Assembly (NCBI GenBank): GCA_030374805.1
Contig: JARGSG010000113.1
Span: 185,144-249,143 of the forward strand
From: Gracilaria gracilis
Lineage: Eukaryota; Rhodophyta; Florideophyceae; Gracilariales; Gracilariaceae
Length of the DNA: 64,000 nucleotides
Direction: 5' to 3'
A program made the translations under genes and the position numbers. This document shows, in pieces, positions 1-10,037 of the stretch; the first letter of the stretch is position 1; the number at the start of each line of letters is the position of its first letter. A model generated the notes under the pieces. The model was given only the letters and a program-made list of their open reading frames with translations, made no database searches and was not told the origin of the DNA.

Positions 1-1412
1 GCACGACACAAGAACGCAGCCGACGACGAAGCACTTTCAACGCAGGGCAACGTGCGCAGAGCACCGCCTGATGCGGCGTATGATACAATGGTGCGGGGCG
101 TGGCGGCCGAGTGCACGTCGGTCGTGCAGCGATGCCACGAGTGCTTGCACGGGCGTCGTCCGTCGCCGCGGTGGTTGTGAAACGCGCGCAGCAGCGTCGG
201 CGGCCGCTGCACTCGGCTCGTGTGCGCTCTCTGCGCCGCTCGTCCGGCGTGAAAACAAAAAACAACTCTCCGTCTGCATCGCCTCCCCCTCTTCAAACGC
301 CGTGCGCGAGCTCGCGTCTGGGGACGGTTTTTGTGTCGGACGGCGTGCGGCGTGTGTGCGCCCCGGCGGCTTCGGGTGTCCGGTGCGCCTTGAGTTGGGA
401 GAAGACAGTTTTTCTCGATTGGCGAGCGTGTTCACGTGCTGCTCGCGCTTGGTATCTATGTCTGTGTACTGATAGGTGCAGAGAATGAAGCTTCCTTGTA
501 TTGCCAGCATGACGGTTTAACATGAACTGAGTGCAAGTGCCTTGGGCTGATATTGTGATCACACTGGTGATCTCTCTGTATCGTTTTCTACATTATTGCC
601 GCAACCTGATCACTGATGATGGCGAACGTGATTAGACCCAGTATAAGATATAACAAAGCGTTTCTTTCCAACAACTTTTGTAGCTAAAGACTTCGACAGT
701 GCATGTGTTGATCTGCTGCAGATCATCTGTAGACGTGGTGGTTGAGCGCTTTCCCTCCTAACATTAGCAATGAGTCCGCTTTTCTTGAGTAGACCTAGAT
801 AAACCGGAGCCGAAGGTCGAGATTGCGCCATGCACCACAGGTGCCGCCATGCACCACAGATGCATGGCGCACCCTCGCAAGGCCGCTCAACGGCAGTCGT
901 GCGAGAGGACGTCCGGCAAATGCGCGCCACCTGTACCAAAGGTACCCCATTCCTCACGAGTCGTGAGTCATCATCAGATTCAGAACCGTTCTTGGAACCG
1001 AAGGTATCTACCTTCGATACCAACTCTGCGCTATCTACTTTTGGTACAGTTGACACCTTCGAGCACTTTCTAGCAGCGTGCTCCACGAGCATGCCGTCCT
1101 ACCATGCCGTCGCGCAGCTTGTATCCCCCAGCGTCTCCTTGCGCTTTGCTTATGTGCGCAGATTTAGAGTTACCAAACGTTGTAAGATGGTGAGGGCTGT
1201 TTCCTTCACTAAACTTTATGACACCTCCATGGGGAGGAAACCGGTCCATAAACAGATCTTGGATGGGTTGCAATTGCAGATCATGACTCGTAATAGATGA
1301 AGCGAAGGCGATGGTTTATTGAAGAATATGCAATGACAAGTCAACTCTCGATACCGTAGGCAACCTCGGGTTAGGAAGTTCTTTCACGAATACGGAGCAA
1401 CCGTTTTGATCG
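1..1412. other. unassigned left flank
   Basis: Positions 1-500 are GC-rich with overlapping open frames on both strands, none of which resembles a known protein. Such frames are expected by chance at this composition. From 824 to 868 there is a small repeat cluster in which a 14-base block (GCCATGCACCACAG) occurs twice and GCGCCATGCA faces its inverse. The plus-strand frame at 830-1300 covers this cluster but has no recognisable domain. I see no gene that can be supported here. The region could contain the 5' part or promoter of a gene lying left of the window. Confidence 0.4.
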
Positions 1413-2649
1413 CTAGCGAACATTCAAGATCTGCACTCGGGGGTTGACCACGGGTAAACGTGTGAGCATAAGTTTGTCTTGTCCTTTGAAAAAGACGCGG
1501 TAGCTTCGGCTGGTTATTGTGGCAATAGTTGAAATTACGGTTCGCTGTGTTCGATAATCGGTACGGAATGAGGCTTCAGGAGGTCGGGGAAAAGCGCAAG
1601 GTAGCGACATGGATGCATTGGTGAAATCGTTCGGACCAAAGTGATTCGCATCGGAAATGAGAGCGTCAACCAGGTTCCCGTTTGATTGGAGAATGGACGC
1701 AGTGTTGTTGACATAAAACTGAGTAGTCATAACCGACACAAACACGTCGGGCGGAATTGCGAATGTGATATCTGGGGACCGTGGTCTGTTGAGAAATAAC
1801 AAAAACGGCCCCGTGCAAGTGTTAGTTGGTGACAGCCGTGGAGTGGATGATCCGTGATTTAGAATATTTGAAACATGATGAACATGAAGTGGGGATAAAA
1901 AAGAGTTTGGGCGTTGACGTACATTCCTTCAAATAGCGCCAGACCGACAATGCGCGCATGAGTCGGAAGAGGAGCAGGTTGTTCACATGCAAGTGCTGAC
2001 TGAGGCACTTCGAAAGCACTCATGGGATCACACTTCTTGGATAAAAGAAAGAGAGCCGAAAGTCCGCCGAAACTGTGACCAAATATGACGGTACGGTCAA
2101 CGAGAATTTTGCGGAGCAACCAGTGCGAATGGGAACTCCGAGACACGTAGGAGAGGAAGCTGGGTAATGGGCAGGTATGAGGGAATCAGTTATTGGTGTG
2201 AGACTCCGCAACTGAGGAACAGGGGATCGAGAGACTTACGTTGAAACGAGGGCTGCGGATGAAAATTGGCCATTCGCTGGACATGGTGGTTTCAAACTTG
2301 AGGTGAAGCTGAGATGAGCCCTGAGAATTGCGGATCTGGAAGAAAAGGGTTGCTCACGTTGGTCGTATTGAGGGACTGCCACGACAAACCCTCGGTAGGC
2401 AAAGGCAGATGACAGATCTTGATAGTCGGAGGCCTGAAGGAGTGCACCGGGAAGGATGATGACCAGGGGGCTTTTCCGAACAGGCCGGCGAGCATACAGA
2501 GTAAATGGTACTGTGGTTGTTCGCATGTTGTTGTCTGTCAAGTCCCAGAGCTGGTGTGGAACTTGGAGGGTGGTTGTTATGATTCGGGTACCACATGTGA
2601 ATGTCGTGAGAGAAAGAATGATAACAAAGAAGGCGATTTTGACAGACAT
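1413..2649 (-). CDS. secreted alpha/beta hydrolase, three exons
   Basis: I read exons 2649-2240, 2159-1923 and 1785-1413. They join in frame to 1020 nt, a 339-residue protein. Intron 1 (80 nt) starts GTAAGT, ends CCCAG and has a CTGAT branch-type site. Intron 2 (137 nt) starts GTACGT, ends CAACAG and has an ACTAAC branch site. Residues 1-20 look like a signal peptide. A hydrophobic strand with ILPGA at about 65-69 forms the usual oxyanion-side strand-loop. GHSFGG at 164-169 is the nucleophile elbow (Ser166), and DANHFG at 261-266 supplies a candidate catalytic His264. This layout is typical of the chlorophyllase, PAF-acetylhydrolase and dienelactone-hydrolase-like group. The substrate cannot be told from sequence. 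The ATG at 2649 is the only one ahead of the signal peptide, and a TATA box lies about 70 bp upstream. I am confident of the fold and splicing, not of the substrate. Confidence 0.85.
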
Positions 2650-2717
2650 GTTGATTCTAGTTGTGTTTTTTTGACCACCGGAGTTGGTGAACGGGAAGAA
2701 TGAGCTTTAGAGTGGGG

Positions 2718-2726
2718 CTTATAAAG
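2718..2726 (-). promoter_or_regulatory. TATA-like box of the hydrolase gene
   Basis: The minus strand reads CTTTATAAG 69-77 bp upstream of the hydrolase ATG. That distance fits a core promoter with a short 5' leader. The support is motif and position only. Confidence 0.45.
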
Positions 2727-3859
2727 CAGCATAGTGTTAACTGTTTCAGTTTACTTGACACGTTGTGAGACGTAAACCAAGGTCATCAGTTCCGGAGATC
2801 TGACTCGCCTGCTCACAAACGAGAGGCCAAGAGCAGTCGTATATGACAATTTATATTAGTCTCGGATGCCAGCATCCAGACTAGTTTGGAAAACTATACC
2901 GTGACGGGCCGACACTTGGACTTCGGAGAACAAGTAAAGTGGACAAACACACTAAGTTTGCCCCTTTAGGGTTGCCATCTATGCTCATTTGCCCAAACCA
3001 AGCTACCGCACGCTTAGAAACCGAGATAGATGAATTGCAATATACACTTTCTGACAAAACGAGTATTACCTTTCAGCGTGTGGAGCACGGAGCTTTTTGA
3101 ACGTCGAATGCAGAGTGCAGAGGCCCTTTTCGGTCAGCGAGAGTCTCTGGGCCTGCTTGAAGACACTGCAGTGCAGCTACAAAAGATAGATTATTACATG
3201 ATTACTCGGAGCTTCGGACAGGCGTGATATTCCCGCCAAACGGGAGAGAGGCTGACAGGCAATAGAGTCTGCATTTCATGCTGACGGTGTGCCGACACTG
3301 TCCTTCACCCCTTTAAATAGCTCCTGTGGGAGCTCACTGTAGTAGAGGGAGCTGGCCATCGAGAAAGCAGAGTAAAGAATAACACTAAGGTTGTTTCATG
3401 AATGGTTCTTTCTCTCAGTTATGAAACGCGTACGTTAGTTTTCTCTTACGCGGAGATATGCTAAGAACCCGAACAACCTATATTTTAACACGTATCTCTA
3501 CATCGTAACCACAAAACACAAATCAGTAAACTTTAGCCGTGCTACACTCATGGGGATACAATATGGTACAAAAAGAGTATTAGGTTTGTGAGGTGTTTTC
3601 GACGGCAGAAGCATTCCGTTTGCGACGAGTATCGCCTTCTTCTTCGCTGAACCTCTCCATTCAACCTCTAGAGATCGCCGCGTAAAGTGTACAGTCAACG
3701 AAATTTGAAACGCATCAGCAGGTCTCAGATGCGCACTAGCCGAATGGTGCAGCCCATTGACATTTAATCCGGCACAATTAAAGCTCTTCATAGAAACACT
3801 TCAACTAAACAAGATTGAGTTTACAAACCAAATGCTGTAGCGTAGGATCTATCAAACGG
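2727..3859. other. intergenic, no gene seen
   Basis: The frames here are short and have no recognisable domain. AT content is higher than in the flanking genes. I see no terminal repeats or clear transposon remains before the left inverted repeat of the Tc1 element near 3860. Confidence 0.4.
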
Positions 3860-5100
3860 TTCTGAACCGCCAATAAAGGGGGTGAAACTACAACGCGCAC
3901 AAGAAATGTATCAACGCATACAAGAAAATTTCAGTACTTTGTGGAATCGCCCTTGCAATCCATAACAGCCAGACAACGTCTCTTAATGCTGCCGTAGAGC
4001 TTCAAAAGGTAATCTGTAGAAATAGACTTCCAGGCCTCCACAATAGCAGACTTAAGATCTTCTACATTGTCATAAGACTTATGACCAATGTACACCTTCC
4101 TCACAAGATACCCCCACACATTCTCAATAATATTAAGATCCGGAGACCTTGCGGGCCACGGTAGAGTCCTCACATGGTGCTCGGAGAGCCAATTGCGCGT
4201 CAGAAGAGAAGTATGAATTGGCACATTATCCTGCTGAAACGTATAAGGATGGCTTTCTCCAAACACCTCAGCAACCAAAGGTGATAATCCTGAGCTCAAC
4301 GTCTCGCAGTACCTTTCTGAGTTTTGCTTGCCACTCAAAAACACAATCTCAGATACACCATAAAAAGAAATCGCACCCCAAACCATGACGGATCCCCCAC
4401 CATTTTGACGAGTTGAGAAACGGCGGGGTTCGCGACGTAGATCATGCCAGTACTTCGCGAGTCCGTCGGGTCCATCTAAGTTGAACATTTTCTCGTCAGA
4501 GAAGATGACTTTAACCCAGAAAGTGTCCCCACGAGTGACATGGCGACGCGCCCAAGTGAGCCTCGCTTCTTTGTGCCGGGTAGTGAGTCTTGGACTCTTC
4601 GTAAAGCGGCGGTACTTCAAATTGGGTGTCTTGCGCAGGATTTGTTGGACGCGACGGACTGTGATAGACAATCCAAGACGCTGCTTCAAGTCGTGGGCGC
4701 TGTAGTTTCCAGTTGCTGCCAGTCGCAGCAACAGCGTTTTGCTGCGGGGGCGAGCTTTTGGGCGTTACGCGGCGTTTTGGTGACCTTCCCCGCATTATGA
4801 CGCACCAGGAAGCGTGATATTGTTGATGCGGCGCGGCTTAGCTGCTTCGCAATAGTACGAATCGGCACGAGCTCATGCTGAAGGGCTAGTATTTGGCCCT
4901 TCTCAAAGTCAGAGAGGTACCCTTTCTTTGGCATGTTTTACCAATGTAGAAGAACAAATGTGTCAGTTAGATGATTGCAGAGTGTAGTGGTGACTATATG
5001 AGATGATTCAAACTACGTACGTTCTGCTTGTTTTCGCGGGAGATGCAGTACTGGTTTTTGTACTCGTTGGAGTTTCGTGGTCGTTTTTGGCGGGTAGAGA
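3860..5100 (-). mobile_element. Tc1-type DNA transposon with imperfect terminal inverted repeats
   Basis: The segment at about 3865-3910 and the reverse complement of about 5050-5095 align over roughly 45 bp. Both begin CCGCCAA and share GAAACT, CAACG and ACAA blocks in order. They bracket the transposase remains at the 1.2 kb spacing usual for Tc1/mariner elements. The exact outer ends and the TA target duplication could not be fixed to the base, because the outermost bases have diverged. Confidence 0.7.
3931..4934 (-). pseudogene. Tc1 transposase, frameshifted
   Basis: The frame from ATG 4934 encodes an N-terminal helix-turn-helix (KGYLSDFEKGQI, then TIAKQL and STISRFLV) and runs out of register near 4740-4770. 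The protein continues in another frame to the stop at 3931. The second part has the DDE_3 catalytic core: FSDEK for the first Asp, QQDNVPIH for the second, and SPDLNIIENVW for the Glu. There are 34 residues between second Asp and Glu, so this is a DD34E transposase of the Tc1 group. One or more single-base indels in the linker between DNA-binding and catalytic domains inactivate it. The catalytic residues themselves are preserved, so decay is moderate. It would have cut and pasted its own element by binding the flanking inverted repeats. Confidence 0.85.
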
Positions 5101-5526
5101 AGTGTTGCTCCGCCGCCAATGTCATGGAAAGCGGAATGCAAAGAGTCTTTTGAGTTTCTGTTTAAAGGCATTGATGCGTTTAATATGTGTAAGGACTAAG
5201 GCTACAACCGCTTTCTGGGGTGCGTTATTTGGTTTACAAGCATCGTTGCGTTTCAAATTTCGTTGACTGTACACTACGACAAAGGGGTTCCCATGTACCG
5301 CTTTTGCCGCGAAAGAAACCATTGACGACGTCCTTTCTACCCAACCCTCATATCGTCGGCGAGATAAGGTAAAATAACCGGTGCGTAGCTTGCATCATAC
5401 TCCGCCTGCATCATCCTTCGACCCCAGCGTAGTCCATCCCAGAAAACCATAGAAACCTCTGTCCAGACTCTGGAGTCCAGTGGCTCCTTCGAAGCTCTGC
5501 GTTACCTCCCGGATCGAGATGAATTC
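5101..5526. other. spacer between Tc1 and piggyBac A
   Basis: No gene or repeat is recognised in this stretch. It ends at the TTAA target site of piggyBac copy A. Confidence 0.4.
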
Positions 5527-5530
5527 TTAA
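5527..5530. repeat. TTAA target duplication, left of piggyBac A
   Basis: TTAA is followed immediately by CCCTTTCAACACT, the canonical start of a piggyBac terminal inverted repeat. Its partner is the TTAA at 9782-9785. Confidence 0.85.
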
Positions 5531-5550
5531 CCCTTTCAACACTAAAAAGG

Positions 5551-5572
5551 TATGTCTGTTGAAATAGACATA
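5551..5572. repeat. left subterminal palindrome of piggyBac A
   Basis: TATGTCT and AGACATA face each other across 8 bases, 20 bp inside the element end. The same TATGTCTA/TAGACATA palindrome recurs near the other piggyBac ends, which suggests a transposase binding site. Confidence 0.7.
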
Positions 5573-5780
5573 ACTCCCACATTTGATTGGGCTTTAGCGT
5601 AAAGCCTGTGCCGTTGGCCTGCCAGGTGTCTCTTTCACTTAACATTACGTATTGCTCAGTAGACATAAAAAAGTACACCTTATTGGCTGAATTCAGAATA
5701 CCTGCTGATTACAACCAATTACATCTTCCATTATGAACCATCTATATCTCGTTCACCAGCGTGATTTCTACACCACCGCA

Positions 5781-5803
5781 GTTTAGGCATAATGTGCCTA
5801 AAC
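5781..5803. repeat. 9-bp inverted repeat in piggyBac A leader
   Basis: GTTTAGGCA and TGCCTAAAC are separated by 5 bases. They lie directly before the longer palindrome at 5812-5850, between the left end and the transposase frame. Confidence 0.7.
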
Positions 5804-5811
5804 TTCACGTA

Positions 5812-5850
5812 GTTTGTACACACGATAGTATTACTATCGTGTGTACAAAC
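5812..5850. repeat. perfect 19-bp palindrome with 1-bp centre
   Basis: Positions 5812-5830 and 5832-5850 are exact reverse complements around a single T. The palindrome lies in the 5' non-coding part of piggyBac A, upstream of the transposase. It may be an operator-like site or a secondary transposase binding site. It could also fold into a strong hairpin in RNA or single-stranded DNA. Confidence 0.9.
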
Positions 5851-5888
5851 GGAATTTGCACCAAAAATGAACGCGTAAGGTACCCGAA

Positions 5889-8020
5889 ATGTGCGAAGAG
5901 CTTTCCGTAACAACATTTCACCCACCAAAGCATGTGGCCGATGTATCTTTTTCTTTCACAGTTACAAGTGCTACATCTCAAGTGCTTTTGAATGTTTTCC
6001 GGATGACAGAGAGCAAACAGAAAGCGTCTTTCAATGACCTGGATGGTGACACAATGGTTCAAAACGCCGCATAGTGCAACAAAAAGCGTACCGGACAGCT
6101 TCATTGGGATAATGAAGATACGGAAGAATTTCCAGTGGGTGCTTTAAAGTTGGAGGAAAAAAATACTGTGCAACACTGTTCCGTATTGTGCCAAATGAGC
6201 AAAAATCAGTGGGATTCATTTTGCAAAACCCCAAGTTATTCATAGAACATACGCACACAGAGAACAGCTGAATCTGTTTTTCTTGTTTTTAAACACATCT
6301 TTTTTCAACTGCATGAGAGAGTGGACCAGCAAAGAACTAATCAAACGTGAAAGAAGGCTCAAACCGCTCCGCATGGACGAAATATTGGCCTACATAGGGC
6401 TGGAACTCCCATCCTCGGTAAATAAATTGAATCGACTCCAAGAGTACTGGTCCAAGTCTGACTTACTAGGTACACCTCTTTTCAAAAAGGTAATGGTTAA
6501 TGACAGCTTCATGCATATAAAAAGCGCTATAAAAACGTATGCTGCATATGATGCAGACAGTGCAATGCTGGATCCTCTATGGCACAGACGCACGCTATTA
6601 GAGCACTTTGCCCGTAATGCAGCTTCCCTTGCAATTCCATTGGGTGTCAGTTTTTTAGATGAAAATACGATTAGGTGCAAAGGGCGTACCGCCGCTCGAT
6701 CAGACATAAAAAGCAAAGCGATCAAGACCCCTATTCGTTTTTACGCAGTAGTCTGTTGCTATCACCCGTATTTTCACACTCTACAGGACAACGGGTCTGG
6801 AAATAAGAGTAGCCCGTCCCCTGTTCAAAGGTACACTCATTTGTTTCGAAATTTTCGCGGTGCAGTTGAGCGGAAAGTGGACTATACATTAGTTCCAAAG
6901 ACGACCCCGTCGGCTTTCTGGTGTGCCCAAATGGCACACTAGACGCAGCTCTATCCCACTTCTAATGGAGGACGTTTGATTGTCATGGACAATTTCTATA
7001 CGCGCCATGTCTTAGCGCGTCAACTCGACAGATTGAGTGACAATGAGTGCAAATACTTGGCACAGAACGGTTTACGGACGTCGACGGTCTCAACTGCCCT
7101 GCACTCAGAGAAGCAATGGATAGCCTCAAACATGCTGCGCGCGGTGAATGGCGTTTGGTGCAAGTATTTCACAAGGGCGAAGGTCGAAATGCTTCTAATC
7201 AAGTGACTCAAAACTCTGGGTACATCGTGTTCAAAGACAGGTCTGTTGTTACGTTCTATACGAACGACTTAGCCAGCACACCGACTTGTCGCATCCAGGG
7301 TGCCGATGGTGAGGCCATTGTTTGCGTACACGGGCTTGCGCCTCTACAGCGCTGGACCGGAGAAGAATCTCTGCGGCGATCCACCTTACAAGTACTGGCG
7401 ATCATCGTAGCATATAACCTTTTCATGATTGGAGTACATATATTTGATCAATTCAGATCTACGTCATCAACAGTCCGAAAAGAGCAGAGAGTGACTATGA
7501 GTTTGCTTACCTTTGTTTTGGACGCAAGCATCATAAATGCACACGCTCTCTGAATGCCATTTCACACCCTGGCGAATTTATTCCAGACGCTTGGTTGATG
7601 AAGCGGCGCATCATCCGGCAACTAGTTATGGACCACGTACAGTACAAGCAAACAAGGGCGAGGCTCCTTCTACTACCATCTTGTACCGGCGCTGCCCATG
7701 TCGGTGAAAACGAGAGGCACCTCACTACCGCGCAACATTTACTGCTCGAAACAGAGGATCGAAAGAGCGTGCGTTGCATGTTATGCACTCTTTTGTAGCC
7801 GAACAGTCGTGGAGGGTACACCTTTTACTCTTGCACGGAGTGCCAACGTGGCTTGCATGTAAATTGTTTCACCATCTTCCACCACAAGGACGCCAAACGA
7901 CCTGAAGTGTACCATGCGGTAGTATCGGCCACCGCTTATCTAGCGTCTACTCGTCATCGTAATCGACGCAATAAAGCCACATCAAAGCTCAGTAGTGCAA
8001 AGCTGTTACAGAAATATTAA
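5889..8020 (+). pseudogene. piggyBac transposase, copy A, inactivated
   Basis: This remnant is collinear with copy B at protein level. It has a DDE_Tnp_1_7 core with DENTIRCKG (first Asp) and IVMDNFYTRH (second Asp). The third Asp region reads GVHIFDQ where copy B has GVDRFNQ, so the catalytic Asp is now His. Breaks seen are a TAG in place of Gln after 6940, a frameshift near 7045, another near 7550 and a TAG near 7796. The C-terminal cysteine-rich domain keeps CMLC, then SCTEC, LHVNC and a His pair, which is the zinc-binding pattern of piggyBac C-termini. The true start is uncertain because the N-terminal part is degraded. The stop codon lies at 8018-8020, 2 bp from the stop of the convergent gene. 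Confidence 0.85.
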
Positions 8021-8022
8021 AG

Positions 8023-8505
8023 TTACTCTTCCTTGAAACCCATGTAGGCTCCTCTTTCGTCATAGCAAATCTTCCTAATTCCTTCCAACGCGCAATTGGG
8101 TAGTTGCATTCTTCGTCCATTTCCGAGGAAGCCTTAACGCTCGAAAATGTACGTTCTATACGCTTGCTTTCGGGCCTCGTTGTTTTCTGTGGCATACACA
8201 CCTGTCATTGAAAACATCACAGCAGTTTTGCTTATAACCGACGGTCCCAACTGCATCCAGTAACAGAGTGTGCCCCCGCATTGTGTTCAAGCAACGTCCT
8301 CGTTATCAACTGTGACCGCGGCAATCAGAGGTCGATCCTGAAGTCCAGAATGTTGTTCGGAAGCGGCATTACAGTCACTTGCTTTTCGGCTGGGTGGCAC
8401 ATTAGCCGGTGTTGCGATTTCCGTATCGTGAATAGTACCTGTATGTTTCTCATACTGTATCGTGAAAGAAGCACTAGCTTCCACTTGCCCTTCAGTTTTA
8501 TCCAT
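8023..8505 (-). pseudogene. piggyBac ORF2 (convergent accessory gene), copy A
   Basis: The reading frame from ATG 8505 to the stop at 8023-8025 spans 161 codons and is open except for two in-frame stops. One is TGA at 8287-8289, exactly where copy B has Cys. The other lies near 8110, where copy B has Tyr. Throughout, it aligns with the intact ORF2 of copy B (31601-32158): both have CGG-x-x-CYW, YxxYxxER, GFLG, QLP-x-CALxGIR and end in RGAYMGFK or MGAYMGFK. Because the DNA has diverged strongly while the protein signature persists, the gene was probably under selection before decay. I do not recognise the family. The Cys pairs suggest zinc binding. It sits tail-to-tail with the transposase. 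Confidence 0.8.
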
Positions 8506-8509
8506 GTTA

Positions 8510-9720
8510 ACGTAGATACTTGGTTGGTACGACAGCAGTTAGCACCAACAATGAAAGCACAAGACCATATCGGCGTTCTGACACGTTTTTCTTTCCGCGT
8601 TGAGAAGGATTGGAGAGCTGCCAACGCATGTAGGCCCACCAGAAAGCCGAAGAAGCAACGAGCGGCAGCCCAAACAAATTTTGAAACTGGAAGGCAGTGA
8701 AAACTTGCGAATGTGGTGGGAGTAGTGCAGAGTAGCAAACCTAGAGTAGATTTAGTTTGACGAGGGGAAGCTCTTTCGTTTGCCGTACACGAATTGTAGG
8801 GAAGTGAGACGCGACAGAGCACAGAGCAGTACAGAAAAGCACCAAACCAATGCGAAATTTTTTTTCGGGACGAAGCGCAGGTGAAAAATGAAAAAGACGG
8901 GAGCGGGTAAATATGACCCTGTAGTGTGCGGCGAATGTGAGGTACTGGAGCCGAGAAGTGGTGTCTATCTGGAGTGCGGGTCACGGCGGAAATGGCAAAG
9001 CAAAGCGACGAAATGGAACCAAATATTGGTAAAACGCGGTATCCCACTGTGAAGTATCAAGGTAAAGAGAATAGTGATTGTGAAAGTTTGACGGACGTAA
9101 GAGGGTAGCGAAAGTTTGGGAAAGAAATTGAAAGAGTGTAAAGAAGATGGGATAGCGGTGGCGCGATGAGGGCGGCGGCGCGGATATCTTGCCGAAGATG
9201 ATTGAACCAGGCAGGGAAGACAGAGTAGCTGGGACCGGCAAGAAATTGGAAGCGCAGTAGATTAGGGACTCTGAAGAAAAGACATATAGGATGATTCAAT
9301 GTCTACTGCGGGGAAGTAGAAAAACAGAGAAACGGATTGGTAGGTAGAGGGTGCAAACGGTGGAGAGGGCTGGTATGAGTTCAAGGCTTAGAGGTGCAGG
9401 TACAAACTCCGGATACATGGGAAGGTGGGAGGGAAAAGCACACCAAGAGACTAGGTTTGGAGATAACGACACACGGGAGGGAGACGGGAGAAGGCGGAGG
9501 GTCGCGGAGGGCTTGTTGAACCAGCAAACGGCGACGGCGAAAAAGGAAATGAAAAGTCCTGTGTGGACACGTAGAGTGCCTGGCACGTTAGTCTGCCATT
9601 GGTGCACTTCTGTTCTGCACTCAGTGCACCGAAACATTGGATTGCATGACACGCGCACAAGTGTGTCAATCAATCAACTGTCGTCCATCTTGAACCACAG
9701 ACTGCACTTTTCTTTCGCCA
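8510..9720. other. purine-rich insert-like stretch in piggyBac A
   Basis: The plus strand is unusually rich in G and A, especially 8700-9570. It has no counterpart in copy B, where ORF2 lies only about 160 bp from the end palindrome. No terminal repeats, target duplication or domain were found. It may be a decayed insertion or captured host DNA. Confidence 0.4.
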
Positions 9721-9781
9721 ATCTTATTGGCTTTTTCTTTGTCTACCTCAATGGACATAAATTTTTTCAGTGTTGTAAGGG

Positions 9782-9785
9782 TTAA
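9782..9785. repeat. single TTAA shared by piggyBac A and B
   Basis: The bases before it, AAGGG, are the right end of copy A. The bases after it, CCCTT, are the left end of copy B. Two elements therefore abut on one target site. Confidence 0.9.
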
Positions 9786-9802
9786 CCCTTCTGAGGCGAG
9801 CT

Positions 9803-9830
9803 GCTTATGTCTAGTGAGATAGACATAAGC
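9803..9830. repeat. left subterminal palindrome of piggyBac B
   Basis: Eleven-base arms GCTTATGTCTA and TAGACATAAGC flank GTGAGA. It is 17 bp inside the element end and has an inverse copy at 32337-32362. Confidence 0.85.
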
Positions 9831-9889
9831 GACAAACATGATTGGGCACAGAGCGAAAACTATTCGTTGTCAGTGTTGCCACTTGTTTG

Positions 9890-9925
9890 CTTTGCTTATG
9901 TCTATCTCAATAGACATAAGCAAAG
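9890..9925. repeat. second internal palindrome of piggyBac B
   Basis: Fifteen-base perfect arms (9890-9904 and 9911-9925) contain the same TTATGTCTA core around a TCTCAA centre. It is probably a duplicated subterminal binding site. Confidence 0.85.
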
Positions 9926-10037
9926 TGTTTGTTATTGGCTGCAATATCAATCGGTTTCGCAGAGAACCAATAACTGCGGCTCTTACGTTACGTAACTTTC
10001 ACCAGTACAAATCGTTTGCAAACAAATCGTTCGTAGT

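Larger units (their letters stand above)
5531..9781 (+). mobile_element. piggyBac-family transposon, copy A (decayed)
   Basis: The left end CCCTTTCAACACT and the inverse of the right end (CCCTTACAACACT) differ at one base of 13, and both abut TTAA. Inside each end sits a palindromic subterminal repeat: 5551-5572 on the left and about 9740-9761 on the right. A further conserved ATTGG lies on its inner side. The element carries a plus-strand transposase remnant (5889-8020) and a convergent second gene (8023-8505). At 4251 bp it is about 1 kb longer than copy B with the LTR insertions removed. The excess lies at about 8510-9720, a purine-rich stretch with no recognisable gene. Confidence 0.9.

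Noticed and set aside
37-562. Overlapping frames on both strands, up to 157 codons
   Set aside because: They occur in GC-rich sequence on three frames at once with no domain, signal or conserved pattern, as expected by chance.
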